A DNA stretch of 35,365 bases, taken from positions 1-35,365 of the forward strand of contig JAEEJD010000181.1 of the NCBI GenBank assembly GCA_016281675.1. The letters run 5' to 3'. Both the position numbers and the translations under genes were made by a program. Positions within the stretch are counted from its first letter, which is position 1, and each line of letters begins with the position of its first letter. Positions 18,565 to 28,112 of the stretch are shown one piece after another. Source of the DNA: Lachnospiraceae bacterium (GTDB lineage Bacteria > Bacillota_A > Clostridia > Lachnospirales > Lachnospiraceae). The notes under the pieces are model-generated. The model had not been told where the DNA came from. It searched no databases and saw only the letters and a program-made list of their open reading frames with translations.

Positions 18565-21500
18565 CTACCTGAACGGGCGTATTATCTGCGCGTAGTATTC
18601 GCTGTTTCCGTTTATAATACTCTCCGACCCTATCGTAACGGTGCCGCCTTCCGAGCCGAGGGATGCAAACATACCGTCGTAGGATGCCAGATCCGGGATT
18701 TTCATGTTCTTCAACTCGCGAAGTCCGTCCGACACATAAGAAGCACTCTTTCCCGAAGCCATGGAGTCGATGAGCTCCGTCGCATCTCCTATCTCTCCGG
18801 TGCTCTTGGAGAGCGTCGAATGCATCGTGATGATGTAACCGTCAAGCTCCTCCCTGCTCATTCCGTCCGTGATCTTGTCCCACGCTTTCGGAAGATCGGA
18901 AAACATCTTCATCGTCTCTTTGGAGTTCGGATCGTTTGCGGTAAATATCATCGCAGTCGGATATTCCGATCTGTATGAATTGCCGTACGCACCGTATCGG
19001 TCGCGGGCGATCGCCTTTACGTAGCTGTCTGATATGATCGAAAGGGCCAGATCCGTCTTCTTATTGTCTTTTTTGATGCCGCACTCGGAAATATCAGGAA
19101 GTCCCGTGCCGTTATATACCATCTGTCTGTCCGTTACTAGTGCAAGCGGATATCTGTATTTTGTAAACGCATAGACCACTTCGGAGTTATCCCGGTCATC
19201 GAGCTTTTCGATAAAAGCATCCGCAACTTTCATGTAGGCCTTCTCATCGCCACGTGAAACAGCGTACCCGAGGATCATATTATTTTTGTTTCTGAGATAC
19301 TCTCCCGTTTCGGTCAGTTTGGAAAGAACCGCATCGGGATCCTCGGAGATCTTTTTCTCAAGTTTCGTAAGCCAGTCATAATATTCTATGTAGTGTGTAT
19401 ACTCGTAGTAAGCGGCTCCCTTCGCATCGCCTGCGCATGTCAGATACTGCAGCAACAGCTCGGGGTGATTCGCAACGTTGTTTCCTATCGTGCTTTTTAC
19501 CGCCTTTATTCCTTCCTTTATCTTTCCGGGGTCTGTAAACTCACTCTCAAACAATCGCTTATACATCAGGTCGAATGCATCGCCCGTCTTATCGGGAGTA
19601 CTCATGAACGAGGCGCACACATACGGTCTGTAATCATTACCGTACGAAGATACGATAAGCGATATATCGGCACCTCTTACCATGCATTCTGATATCTTCG
19701 CGGGAAGATCGTTTCGCAAAACACCTCCTGCCGGAATGAAGTGGCCGTTAACAAGATCCGCAAAAAACGACAGATAGCACAGATCCTCTTTCGGAAGGCC
19801 GGATGCGTCAAGATAGAGTTTCGTAACGTTGATATCATGATTTTTCGTGTAAACGCCTATCCTTCTTGTTCCGGCAGAATCGGTCCGGTCAGAAGTCGCA
19901 AACCGGCGCGCCGTATCGGAAAGATCTGAAACCTTTACAACATTAAGCTTTGCAAGGTACTCAGACGGATCATCCGTTGCACCATCTTCAATCCGCTTTG
20001 TGTCTTCGACAAGCTTCTTGATATCATCCTGCGACATCGAAGACTTCTTGCGCAAAAGCATACTTTGCAGTTTCTCATCGTTCTTTTCGGCAAGCCCCGG
20101 ACGCGGAACGACGACCGACATCGCACTCCTTGCGGGATCCGCAAGAAAATCACCCGCGATCTTTTTGATCAGATCATTGTCAAACCTGTCCATATCAGCG
20201 AGGTTGTCGCACATCTTCGAATAAAACAGTTCTCCCCTGTCCGCCGCGGAATACTCGGCAGTATTGACAAGCATCGATATGGCGGCCGTGCGGCCCTCCC
20301 TTGCAAGCGCACTGTCGCTCTCCATCCGTCTCTTAAAGTTTTCGAGATCCTTTGTGGCAAGTCCCTCTCTTGCCAGAGACGCAAATATCTTTTGCACGGA
20401 TTCCTTCAGAAGGTTCCCGTCATTCTCATTCATGTTGTCGGCACGAAGATACAAGACACTCAGTCCCGGATCGGACTGTATCGTAAACGAAAACTTTGCC
20501 GCCGGATACAGCGACCTTAACCGAAGAAGCGGGGCAGACGAATCAAGATTACAGTAGCTGACGAATGCGTTAAGATCATAAAGCTCCTCATCCGACGGAT
20601 CCCCGAGATCTATCGCGTACACCATCGCTGTACGCCCGTCCGTGCCCGACCCTTCCCGGGCCGGAAAATCATATTTCTTCTCTACGAATCCCTCCGATGC
20701 TTTCTTGTATTTGACGGACTCTTTTGTTTCTTTCCTGTCATATGCGCTAAAGTAGCCGTCGAGCTGCTTCAGAAAAGCGTCGATATTTCTTATGTCGCCG
20801 TACAGATATGCCGTGCAGTTTGAAGGATGATAATACTTCTCATGAAAATCCTTCACCTCATCGTATGACAGCTTCAATATTTCCGAAGGAACACCTCCGA
20901 TGTCATATGATGAAGGACCGCCCGGATACAGGAGTTCAAACGCCTTTGTGATCGCCTCTCTTCCTGCGGTGTACTTACCGTTCATCTCGGAATATATTGT
21001 ACCGGCGATCCCGATGTCCTCCTCGGGAGAATGCAGAGTGTATCTCCAGGCTTCCGTACTGAAAATGTCTTCATTTTCAAGCATAAGCGGATTAAAGCAC
21101 AGATCCGTATAATAATCCGACAGCTTTAACAACTCTTTTTCCGAAAGCGATGATATCGGATAAAGTGTACAGCAGTCTTCCGTAAGAGCGTTTCCGTATG
21201 TAACATAGCCCCTGTTAAAAAGCGCCATGGTCAGGCTTCTTGACGGGTACTTCTCCGATCCGTTCGTTGCGGAATGCTCAAACACATGAGCGGTTCCTTT
21301 GTTGTTATCAACCCTCGTATCAAACTTGAGCATGAACGCCTTGTCGGGATCGTCGTTTTGTATGAACTCGACCTTTGCGCCTGTCCTGTTGTGTTCATAC
21401 ACGAACACCTTAGCATCAAACGTCGCAAAATCCGCGGTTTCCTTAAGCGTAAATCCATCGATCTTCTCTTTTTCCTTAGTGGGAAATGCGTGTGTATCGA

Positions 21501-21573
21501 TTGAAAACGACGCAATGATACAGACTGTGGCAAGTATGATTTTTACCGTTCTGTTATTTGTGATATGGTTCAT
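18565..21573 (-). CDS. Secreted M16 (presequence-protease-like) zinc metallopeptidase
   Basis: A 1002-residue insulinase-superfamily protease of the PreP/Cym1 type, which has four half-domains in one chain. The inverted zinc motif is HVFEH (His96, Glu99, His100), embedded in GTAHVFEHSATNGSEKYPSR, and the third ligand is Glu196 in GTIYSEMNGKY. An N-terminal hydrophobic segment (VKIILATVCIIASFSIDTHAF, shown here as residues 10-30) looks like a signal peptide or anchor, so the enzyme should act outside the membrane, unlike the intracellular forms common in Firmicutes. Its ATG overlaps the 3' end of rlmH by 20 bases, implying coupled expression. The substrate is unknown; family members degrade short peptides. 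Confidence 0.9.
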   Translation of the reverse strand: MNHITNNRTVKIILATVCIIASFSIDTHAFPTKEKEKIDGFTLKETADFATFDAKVFVYEHNRTGAKVEFIQNDDPDKAFMLKFDTRVDNNKGTAHVFEHSATNGSEKYPSRSLTMALFNRGYVTYGNALTEDCCTLYPISSLSEKELLKLSDYYTDLCFNPLMLENEDIFSTEAWRYTLHSPEEDIGIAGTIYSEMNGKYTAGREAITKAFELLYPGGPSSYDIGGVPSEILKLSYDEVKDFHEKYYHPSNCTAYLYGDIRNIDAFLKQLDGYFSAYDRKETKESVKYKKASEGFVEKKYDFPAREGSGTDGRTAMVYAIDLGDPSDEELYDLNAFVSYCNLDSSAPLLRLRSLYPAAKFSFTIQSDPGLSVLYLRADNMNENDGNLLKESVQKIFASLAREGLATKDLENFKRRMESDSALAREGRTAAISMLVNTAEYSAADRGELFYSKMCDNLADMDRFDNDLIKKIAGDFLADPARSAMSVVVPRPGLAEKNDEKLQSMLLRKKSSMSQDDIKKLVEDTKRIEDGATDDPSEYLAKLNVVKVSDLSDTARRFATSDRTDSAGTRRIGVYTKNHDINVTKLYLDASGLPKEDLCYLSFFADLVNGHFIPAGGVLRNDLPAKISECMVRGADISLIVSSYGNDYRPYVCASFMSTPDKTGDAFDLMYKRLFESEFTDPGKIKEGIKAVKSTIGNNVANHPELLLQYLTCAGDAKGAAYYEYTHYIEYYDWLTKLEKKISEDPDAVLSKLTETGEYLRNKNNMILGYAVSRGDEKAYMKVADAFIEKLDDRDNSEVVYAFTKYRYPLALVTDRQMVYNGTGLPDISECGIKKDNKKTDLALSIISDSYVKAIARDRYGAYGNSYRSEYPTAMIFTANDPNSKETMKMFSDLPKAWDKITDGMSREELDGYIITMHSTLSKSTGEIGDATELIDSMASGKSASYVSDGLRELKNMKIPDLASYDGMFASLGSEGGTVTIGSESIINGNSEYYAQIIRPFR

Positions 21574-22033
21574 TGTTCTTGATCCTGAATGCCCTGTAGA
21601 TCTGTTCGAGAAGCACCACTCTCATGAGCTGGTGGGGAAATGTCATTTTTGAAAAAGACAGCTTCAGATCGCCCCTGTCCTTGACCGATCCGTCAAGGCC
21701 CAAAGACCCTCCTATGACGAACCGTATGTGGCTTCTGCCGCTGTTCTCGAGATCCGTTATATAATCCGCGAGCTCCTCGCTCGATATCTGTTTACCTTCT
21801 ATGCAAAGAGGTATCGTGACCGCTTTGTCGTCCATATACGGAAGCAGGCGCTTTGCCTCGGCGATCATGACAAGCTCGTTCTCGCGATCGCTCGCACCTT
21901 CCGTAGTCTTCTCGTCTTTGACCTCGGTGATGTTCACGGTTGCATAGCGCGACAGGCGCTTGACGTACTCATCCACGGCATCGCCGAAATACCGTTCTTT
22001 GATCTTACCGACAGCAAGGATGTCTATCTTCAT
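21554..22033 (-). CDS. rlmH: 23S rRNA (pseudouridine1915-N3)-methyltransferase
   Basis: A 159-residue SPOUT-family methyltransferase that methylates pseudouridine 1915 of 23S rRNA in assembled 70S ribosomes. The sequence starts MKIDILAVGKIKERYFGDAV and ends with the family signature FSKMTFPHQLMRVVLLEQ followed by IYRAFRIKNNEPYHK; the knot motif is FVIGGSLGLDGSV. Length is exactly typical. It begins three bases after the DegV stop and its end overlaps the protease start by 20 bases. Confidence 0.97.
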   Translation of the reverse strand: MKIDILAVGKIKERYFGDAVDEYVKRLSRYATVNITEVKDEKTTEGASDRENELVMIAEAKRLLPYMDDKAVTIPLCIEGKQISSEELADYITDLENSGRSHIRFVIGGSLGLDGSVKDRGDLKLSFSKMTFPHQLMRVVLLEQIYRAFRIKNNEPYHK

Positions 22034-22036
22034 AAG

Positions 22037-22915
22037 CTACGGTCTTCTTGCATCGGTCATATAGAATACCGTAAAGAGTCCGGGGCCGCAATGCGCACCG
22101 ATCACGACACCGAGACCCGATATGGTGACCTTTGCATCGGGATACGTTTCGAGTATCTTACCCTTTACAAACTCTGCGTCCTCCATGCAGTCCGCATGAT
22201 TGATCAGAAACTCCGTGTTACCGTTATCCTTAAGATCCTCTTTGACCGATGTGATGATAGCATTCAGAGCCGCTTTCCTGCCGCGGACCTTTGTTGCGGC
22301 AACAAGTGTTCCTTCATCGGGAACATAGAGCACGGGCTTGATCGACAGGAGTGTTCCGACAAGAGCCGAAGCATTTGAAACCCTTCCTCCACGCTTTAAC
22401 CACTGAAGATCATCGACCGTGAATCTGTGAGCGATCTTAAGTTTGTTGTCCTCGATCCATTTAAGGACCGTATCCATCGATTCGCCTGCCTCATACAGTC
22501 TGCAGACATTCATCACGAGCATCCCGAGTCCGCCGGATACACATCTTGTATCGACGTTTATTATCGTATTGTCGGGATATTCCCCCTTAAGTTCTTCGAT
22601 CGCTTCATCACAGAATCTGTACGATGACGACAGCGGTCTTGTCATGTCGAGAAATACGATGTTCCTGGCACCGTCACTGATGAGTCCTTCGAAGAATTCC
22701 CTGTATGTGTACATATTGATCGCGGAAGTCGAAAGAAGCTTTCCCTCGCGCATCTTGTGATACGTCTCAAGACGGGTCTCTTCACTGCAATCATCCTTAT
22801 AATCAACGCCGTCCATAACGTAGGAATACTGTATGAAAGGTATCTTATGCTCTTCGAGGTATTCCTTCGTCAGATCGCATGTTGAAGCCGTGGCGATTAT
22901 ATAATCCTGTCCCAT
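22037..22915 (-). CDS. DegV family fatty-acid-binding protein (FakB-like)
   Basis: A 292-residue DegV-fold protein. Characterised members (FakB) hold a fatty acid for phosphorylation by the FakA kinase. Family features are the N-terminal IIATASTCDLTKEYLEE, the central LSSSYRFCDEAIEEL, the signature FTVDDLQWLKRGGRVS, the LLSIKPVLYVPDEG stretch and the C-terminal GLGVVIGAHCGPG. No FakA-type kinase lies beside it. It sits upstream of rlmH with a three-base gap. Biochemical role here is by family only. Confidence 0.93.
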   Translation of the reverse strand: MGQDYIIATASTCDLTKEYLEEHKIPFIQYSYVMDGVDYKDDCSEETRLETYHKMREGKLLSTSAINMYTYREFFEGLISDGARNIVFLDMTRPLSSSYRFCDEAIEELKGEYPDNTIINVDTRCVSGGLGMLVMNVCRLYEAGESMDTVLKWIEDNKLKIAHRFTVDDLQWLKRGGRVSNASALVGTLLSIKPVLYVPDEGTLVAATKVRGRKAALNAIITSVKEDLKDNGNTEFLINHADCMEDAEFVKGKILETYPDAKVTISGLGVVIGAHCGPGLFTVFYMTDARRP

Positions 22916-22948
22916 TCATTCTCTCCCTTTTACAGATTGTCGCGGGCT

Positions 22949-23722
22949 TTACTCCACCGCGTAATTCAGCTTGACCGTTATCGTTGCGGTCTTCATTCTT
23001 GAAGAAGTGTTGTATGTTCCGCCCGAACTGTATTCGTCATCGGCCGAATTCTTTCCCGTGATCTGGAATACACCGAGATTACTCGAAACAAGCTTACCCG
23101 GCGTGCAACCGCTTCCTTCCGCCATCAGGTCGATCCTCTCCTTGGCGTTTTCCGTTGCAGCCTTTACAAGCTCAAGCTTTAACGAATCGAGATCCTTGTA
23201 ATAGTATTCGGGACTGTTGGATGTAAACTCAACACCGTCCTCTATAAGCTTTGTTATATCTCTTGATACTTCCTCAACGCCGTCAACATCTTCCGAGGAA
23301 ACCGTGACGGTCTGATACAGCTCGTATCCCGCGAAAGTATCACCCACATAGTTTCCTTCATCGTTGTAGTTTGACGAATAGCGCTTGGATATATCTATAG
23401 CCGAGAACACCACATCATCCTCGGATATTCCGTATTCCTTGAGGAACTTCTTGATCTTGTCGGCATCATTGTTAAGGTTTCTGTATGCGTCACCTGTTGT
23501 CGATGCGAACGTTGAATATGTTCCGCGCCAAACAATGAGATCGGCCTCGAAGTCCACACTCGCCGAACCTGTCGCGGAAAGGCCTCCGTTATTGTTCGTC
23601 TTATATGTCACCAGTCCTTTTGTAAAAATCATGGTGCAGGCGATAACGGCTACAGCGATCACCGATACGCTCGCAAACATCACTATCGATCTGACTATTC
23701 CCAATGTTTTGTTTTCTTCCAT
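22949..23722 (-). CDS. Membrane-anchored SIMPL-domain (DUF541) protein
   Basis: A 257-residue protein with one N-terminal membrane helix (residues about 9-36, SIVMFASVSVIAVAVIACTM) followed by an extracytoplasmic SIMPL domain. Family features are GLSATGSASVDFEADLIVW near the start of the domain, KKFLKEYGISEDDVV and the closing KTATITVKLNYAVE. SIMPL proteins are found widely as envelope proteins of uncertain function; BP26 of Brucella is a known relative. It precedes degV with a 33-base gap and probably shares its transcript. Confidence 0.85.
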   Translation of the reverse strand: MEENKTLGIVRSIVMFASVSVIAVAVIACTMIFTKGLVTYKTNNNGGLSATGSASVDFEADLIVWRGTYSTFASTTGDAYRNLNNDADKIKKFLKEYGISEDDVVFSAIDISKRYSSNYNDEGNYVGDTFAGYELYQTVTVSSEDVDGVEEVSRDITKLIEDGVEFTSNSPEYYYKDLDSLKLELVKAATENAKERIDLMAEGSGCTPGKLVSSNLGVFQITGKNSADDEYSSGGTYNTSSRMKTATITVKLNYAVE

Positions 23723-23752
23723 TTTTGTTCCTTTCCTGCCTTCCCTTATCGA

Positions 23753-24400
23753 TCATTTACTTCTCTTTTTACGACGCGCGCGACGTCTTCTTTTATGCAG
23801 CCCCTCTGCCTGTCTGAACCTGTTGATCTCCTCAAATATAGTATTATAATCACGTTCAAAAAGCAACTCGCATATTTCGCTCTGGACCGCGTCCGGATCT
23901 ATCTTTCCCTCGTCAATCCAGGTGCTTATCTTCTCGACGACAAAAGACTTGCTCTTCTCTTTATACCTTGGCATCTCGTGATTTTCCTGGATCTTTACGA
24001 GTTCGGGTCTCCAGAGAAAATCAAGCTTATTCCTGAAAGTCGCATTCCCGTTTTCCGACGGTTCCCTAAGAACATAGAAATCATAGTCCCCGTCGACGAG
24101 TTCAACCGTGATCACACCCCAGTGCTCGGGCACATGCTCACGGATGTGAAGCGCATGACTGGTTCCGACAACGACAATGTTCTTATCGTAGAAGCAGTCG
24201 TAATCCTTGACCTGACGCGACAGCCTTGCATATGTATCCGCATCGCTCTTGATCTCTATTCCGAAGAGCGCATCTTCGGTTATCATGACGGCATCGGCTC
24301 TCGACCTTCCGATATTCTTTTCTTCAAGTATGCGGACTTTGCCGTACTTCTCTTCGAGAAAGTAAAACAACGGCTCCCTGATGTCCCTGTCTTTGAGCAT
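23753..24400 (-). CDS. sce7726-type, PD-(D/E)XK nuclease-like protein
   Basis: A 215-residue protein whose start, MLKDRDIREPLFYFLEEKYG, matches the sce7726 family, known mostly from mobile or phage-linked genes and of uncharacterised function. A nuclease-like core is visible: Asp36 in SRADAVMI and Glu49-x-Lys51 in FGIEIKSDAD, the spacing of a PD-(D/E)XK site. The C-terminus is very basic (HKRRRRARRKKRSK) and may bind nucleic acid. It heads the group leading to SIMPL, degV, rlmH and the M16 protease, 30 bases before the SIMPL gene. Nuclease activity is inference. Confidence 0.75.
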   Translation of the reverse strand: MLKDRDIREPLFYFLEEKYGKVRILEEKNIGRSRADAVMITEDALFGIEIKSDADTYARLSRQVKDYDCFYDKNIVVVGTSHALHIREHVPEHWGVITVELVDGDYDFYVLREPSENGNATFRNKLDFLWRPELVKIQENHEMPRYKEKSKSFVVEKISTWIDEGKIDPDAVQSEICELLFERDYNTIFEEINRFRQAEGLHKRRRRARRKKRSK

Positions 24401-24417
24401 CCCCGGTATTTCCCCTT

Positions 24418-24451
24418 AACAAAACTCTACCTGCACCGGATGATGCAGGTA
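24418..24451 (-). terminator. Hairpin between chemotaxis receptor and sce7726 gene (weak terminator)
   Basis: On the minus strand TACCTGCA and TGCAGGTA form a perfect 8-bp stem with an eight-base loop, followed by GAGTTTTGTT. The T-run is interrupted, so termination after the receptor gene may be partial. No clear promoter for the downstream genes was found in the 84-base gap. Confidence 0.5.
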
Positions 24452-24484
24452 AAGTACGGTGTACATATTATGTTGTGCAGTATC

Positions 24485-26566
24485 CTACAGATCGGAAAGC
24501 TTGAAGAAGTCGATCGCCGCGCTCATGTCTTCGTTGATGTTTCTCATCTCGGCCGTTGACGACTGAGTATCCGAACATGCATCCGTAACTGTCTGACATG
24601 AAGCTGCAACTTCCTCTGCCGAAGCTCCGAGTTCTTCCGAAATGGCACCGAGCTCTGTTGTCGTATTTGCAAGGTCGGCCTTGATAGCGTCGAGCTTGTC
24701 CGTCATCTGTCTGATCGTATCGATCTCGGCAATGGAAGCCTCAACAGACTCTGACAGCTGATTGAACTTATCCTGTGCCGCCTCAATATCCGACTGCTCC
24801 TTGCTGATGACATCAAATACCCTGTTACTGATATCGACTGTACCGTTTGAAAGCTCTATGACGTTCTCTATGATCTGCTTGATCTCCTTGGCCGACTCTG
24901 CCGAAGAATCAGCAAGACTTCTGATCTCATCCGCAACAACCGCAAATCCTCGTCCTGCTTCTCCGGCACGGGCTGCCTCGATTGAAGCGTTAAGCGACAG
25001 AAGGTTCGTCTGAGCTGCGATCGATTCGATCGCCTGTACCGCGGAACCGATACCTTCAATTGCCGAATTCGTCTCGGCGATCTTGGCATTGATATTCGTC
25101 ATAGCCTCAACCGATTCGTTTGCTCCGGCATATACCGAATTCATACAATCGGTCGCATCGTTATTAGCGCTCTTGATCGTCTGTGATGCCTCAAACAATT
25201 TCCGCACATTGTCGTTGAGAAGTTCGATATCTCCGCCGAGTTCGGCAGCCTTCTCAGCCATTGTCTGAGCATTCTCGGCAACACTCTGGGATGTCTGCGC
25301 AACCTCATTGATCGCCATATTGATCTGTGAAACGGATTCAACGTTGTTGCCGGTCATCCCGTCAACGTTCACGATCGCATTGTTAAGAACGGATGCGGAA
25401 TCCTTGACCGATCTCATAGAAGTATTGAGCGCTCCCTTGAGGGTCCTGAAAGCATTGAGGATGCTGACGGTCTCCCTGATATGCGACTTCGCATTGCAGG
25501 TCGCCGTAACATCACCGGTTGCAAGTTCTTCAAGAGACTTCGATATCTGAATGAGCGGAACGGATATGATCCTCTCGATAACAAGTGCGATACATGTAAA
25601 TATAAGTATGCAGACGAGGCAGATTATGACCGAATTCCGTTTGATATGCGAGATGCCCGACAGCACATCATCCTCATCCGCGGTCAGGACAGCGATGTAA
25701 TGTTCTCCCTCTCCGATATAGTACGCGGCATACTTGTTGGCACCTTTGTATTCATATGATATAACATCCGGAGCGGGATGTTCACCTGCGCTAAGCTTTG
25801 CAACAAGGCCCTTGACTGCTGCATTCTCAACAGGGTTGCCGATCTTGGATTCATCCGGGTGATACAGCATTGTGCCTTCCTTGTCCACTATGTAGATATA
25901 TGCACTTGAAAGGCCAAGATCCGAGACATCGGTTATCAGCTCGGCGATATTCTTGATGTAGAATCCACATCCTGCAAATCCGAGCGGTGTTCCGTCATCA
26001 TCAAGAATCGGTGTGTACATTGACATGATAAGCTGTCCCGATGCGGGGCTTGTGATGATACCCGTATTGAACACACCGTCGGGAGAATTAAGCATGCTAT
26101 TCTGAAGTCCCGTTAGGCTGTCGCCCTCTCTTAGTGTCATTCCGATGACACCGTTATTGGGATGAGCCAAAACAGTGGAATTCCAGTCGGCGAGATAAAT
26201 TCCCTCCCAGTTTTCAAGTTTGCTGAAATAATCAAGAGTATAAGACTGGGCTCTTAAAGAGATGATCGGATTATCCTGAACCCTTAACGCCTCTTTGATG
26301 ATCGGAGCCGAGGTGTATGCTTTGAGTGCGGCTTTGTTGCTCGCACACAGTGCATCGAATGAGGTTCCGACCTCATCTATCACCTGGATCAGCGAATTAT
26401 GGTTGTAATCCGTTATCTCGTTACTTGAGGCCCGGATTGTCATAATACTGATGATGATCGATGATGACAGAAGCGGTATAAGTACAAACAGCAGCAGCGT
26501 AATGCGCATGTTAAGCTTTGATCCGACTGCCTTACTCTTTGATTTGTTAGTCTTTTTAACACCCAT
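24485..26566 (-). CDS. Methyl-accepting chemotaxis protein with dCache sensor
   Basis: A 693-residue transmembrane chemoreceptor. A first helix ([20 protein letters not shown], near residues 20-40) and a second near 310-335 enclose an extracellular dCache-type ligand domain with [18 protein letters not shown] and [22 protein letters not shown] segment ([19 protein letters not shown]) leads to the signalling rod, whose conserved tip is [20 protein letters not shown] then [17 protein letters not shown]. The ATG at 26566 is chosen because AAGGAGAGGG precedes it; an upstream in-frame ATG overlaps the promoter-leader. No che or flagellar genes lie in the window. The ligand cannot be inferred; dCache receptors often bind amino acids. 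Confidence 0.95.
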   Translation of the reverse strand: MGVKKTNKSKSKAVGSKLNMRITLLLFVLIPLLSSSIIISIMTIRASSNEITDYNHNSLIQVIDEVGTSFDALCASNKAALKAYTSAPIIKEALRVQDNPIISLRAQSYTLDYFSKLENWEGIYLADWNSTVLAHPNNGVIGMTLREGDSLTGLQNSMLNSPDGVFNTGIITSPASGQLIMSMYTPILDDDGTPLGFAGCGFYIKNIAELITDVSDLGLSSAYIYIVDKEGTMLYHPDESKIGNPVENAAVKGLVAKLSAGEHPAPDVISYEYKGANKYAAYYIGEGEHYIAVLTADEDDVLSGISHIKRNSVIICLVCILIFTCIALVIERIISVPLIQISKSLEELATGDVTATCNAKSHIRETVSILNAFRTLKGALNTSMRSVKDSASVLNNAIVNVDGMTGNNVESVSQINMAINEVAQTSQSVAENAQTMAEKAAELGGDIELLNDNVRKLFEASQTIKSANNDATDCMNSVYAGANESVEAMTNINAKIAETNSAIEGIGSAVQAIESIAAQTNLLSLNASIEAARAGEAGRGFAVVADEIRSLADSSAESAKEIKQIIENVIELSNGTVDISNRVFDVISKEQSDIEAAQDKFNQLSESVEASIAEIDTIRQMTDKLDAIKADLANTTTELGAISEELGASAEEVAASCQTVTDACSDTQSSTAEMRNINEDMSAAIDFFKLSDL

Positions 26567-26615
26567 GTTACCCTCTCCTTGAATGAAATAATTATGCAAA
26601 AGCACTTATGTGACT

Positions 26616-26644
26616 ATTATAGTCTCATCACGGCAGAAAATCAA
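26616..26644 (-). promoter_or_regulatory. Promoter for the chemotaxis receptor
   Basis: Minus strand TTGATT (26644-26639), 17-base spacer, perfect TATAAT (26621-26616). The -35 box overlaps the TGA stop codon of the small membrane protein gene upstream. Confidence 0.72.
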
Positions 26645-26922
26645 GAAAACGGAAGGATATCCGTGATCCATTCACGCACGAGTTTGACGAAGTCGACATC
26701 CATGATCCCGTATACGTAAACATACACGCTGACGCCGATTGCCAGCACCGCAAATATGATGCCGAGAATGATCTCGAATTTACCCAGTTTTCTAAGCGGT
26801 TTCTTTTTATATGCCAGGCGTCCGAGCCCGAACAGGATCGCAAGAAGTGCCGGAGCGACTCCCACTATGACCCAGGACATTACAAATCCTACTATCCCCA
26901 ATACAAGAACTACAATTTCCAT
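26641..26922 (-). CDS. Small membrane protein of unknown function
   Basis: A 93-residue protein with two or three hydrophobic helices: one long N-terminal stretch (MEIVVLVLGIVGFVMSWVIV and beyond, residues about 2-34) and a second (FEIILGIIFAVLAIGVSVYV, about 49-68), joined by a basic loop YKKKPLRKLGK that should face the cytoplasm. AAAGG lies seven bases before the ATG. It follows ddh by 24 bases and is probably cotranscribed. I do not recognise a family; its length, ribosome binding site and coding-like composition support a real gene. Confidence 0.7.
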   Translation of the reverse strand: MEIVVLVLGIVGFVMSWVIVGVAPALLAILFGLGRLAYKKKPLRKLGKFEIILGIIFAVLAIGVSVYVYVYGIMDVDFVKLVREWITDILPFS

Positions 26923-26946
26923 TTACTGACCTTTCCCTTTGCCTGC

Positions 26947-27927
26947 TTATAACAGATGCGCCCGAAGATCGGCACCGTCAAGAGGGCTTAAGTATGCGGG
27001 TGCGATGTCAAATACTGTCTTGCAGCCAAAGTTTCCTTCACCGTGAAGTCTTGCTATCGCTCTTGCATATGCGACTATGACGGACGCGGTAAACTCGGGA
27101 TTGGAATCGAGCCTGAGACTGTATTCGATAACGTGCTTATTCTCCTTGTTAAGCCCCGTAACACCTGTCCTGAAGACAAATCCTCCGTGCGCGATACCGG
27201 AATGATCACGCTCGAGTTCTTCCTCACTTATGAAATGAACGGTCGTGTCATAATCCGCAAAGTAGTTCGGCATTGTCTTTATAGCATTTTCGATTGCTGC
27301 CTTGTCGGCTCCCTCTTCGGCAACGACAAAGCATTCCCTCGTATGTTTCTGTCTCGTCGAGAGTTCCGGATTATCGCCGCGTCGAACCGCATCAAGTGCC
27401 TCGGGAACGGGGATCGTATTCTGTTTGGCGTTCTTAACACCCGGTATCCTTCTTATCGCATCCGAATGACCCTGGCTGACACCTTTGCCCCAGAACGTAT
27501 AATCGTTGCCTTCGGGAAGGATGCAGTTGGCATAGAGCCTGTTGAGCGAGAACATCCCGGGATCCCATCCCGCGGAGATCAGTGCGGTATGACCGCTCTC
27601 TTTGGCAGCTTTGTCAACATTTGCAAAATGCTCCGGTATCCTGGCGTGTGTATCAAAACTGTCTATAACGTTAAAATACTTCGCGTATTCCGGAGTCTGT
27701 TTCGGAAGATCCGTTGCGCTTCCGCCGCATATTATAAGTACATCGATATCATCCTTATGAGCTTCGATCTCATCCGTACTATATACGGGAACACCGTCCG
27801 TTTTGATCTTCACATCAGCCGGGTTCCTCCTGGTGAACACGCATGCAAGCTCCACATCGGGATTCTGCCTTACGGCACATTCCACTCCTCTTCCGAGATT
27901 TCCGTATCCGAGTATTCCTATCTTCAT
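26947..27927 (-). CDS. ddh: meso-Diaminopimelate D-dehydrogenase
   Basis: A 326-residue NADPH-dependent enzyme that makes meso-diaminopimelate directly from tetrahydrodipicolinate and ammonia, the one-step branch of lysine and peptidoglycan synthesis. The Rossmann start is IGILGYGNLGRGVECAV; family motifs are CGGSATDLPKQTPEYAKYFN, VIDSFDTHARIPEHF, SAGWDPGMFSLNRLY and FWGKGVSQGHSDAIRRI. The ATG at 27927 is preferred: AGGAGG lies nine bases upstream, whereas the ATG at 27936 directly touches that site. Length agrees with characterised Ddh (about 320-326). It has its own promoter and runs toward the small membrane protein. Confidence 0.95.
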   Translation of the reverse strand: MKIGILGYGNLGRGVECAVRQNPDVELACVFTRRNPADVKIKTDGVPVYSTDEIEAHKDDIDVLIICGGSATDLPKQTPEYAKYFNVIDSFDTHARIPEHFANVDKAAKESGHTALISAGWDPGMFSLNRLYANCILPEGNDYTFWGKGVSQGHSDAIRRIPGVKNAKQNTIPVPEALDAVRRGDNPELSTRQKHTRECFVVAEEGADKAAIENAIKTMPNYFADYDTTVHFISEEELERDHSGIAHGGFVFRTGVTGLNKENKHVIEYSLRLDSNPEFTASVIVAYARAIARLHGEGNFGCKTVFDIAPAYLSPLDGADLRAHLL

Positions 27928-27982
27928 GATCTTCATCCTCCTGCCGCAGACCCTGTCCGCGCCTAATCGTTTGGTTCAATTC

Positions 27983-28011
27983 ATTATAATAAACCGCTCT
28001 TTTTTCCGCAA
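27983..28011 (-). promoter_or_regulatory. Promoter for ddh
   Basis: Minus strand TTGCGG (28011-28006), 17-base spacer, perfect TATAAT (27988-27983), about 55 bases before the ddh start. The -35 box is weak (three of six). Confidence 0.55.
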
Positions 28012-28034
28012 GAAACAACGGATCGAAAAATAGT

Positions 28035-28066
28035 CCGCCGTCACAAAAAAATATTATTGACGGCGG
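28035..28066. repeat. 9-bp inverted repeat in the ddh / tRNA-Leu divergent region
   Basis: CCGCCGTCA (28035-28043) and TGACGGCGG (28058-28066) are perfect inverted arms around a 14-base A/T-rich loop. The right arm contains the -35 box of the tRNA promoter. On the minus strand it is followed by ACTATTTTT, resembling a terminator, but no gene upstream would need one. Confidence 0.6.
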
Positions 28067-28085
28067 CACTATACTCTGATATTAT
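28057..28085 (+). promoter_or_regulatory. Promoter for tRNA-Leu
   Basis: Plus strand TTGACG (28057-28062), 17-base spacer, TATTAT (28080-28085), ending 27 bases before the mature tRNA 5' end. Confidence 0.7.
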
Positions 28086-28112
28086 ATTCAAGTCGTCGAA
28101 AGATGACGGTTC

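Noticed and set aside
18531..18575. Long-range inverted repeat (CGCCCGT and ACGGGCG) around the M16 stop as a terminator
   Set aside because: The loop is over 30 bases and no T-run follows on the minus strand.
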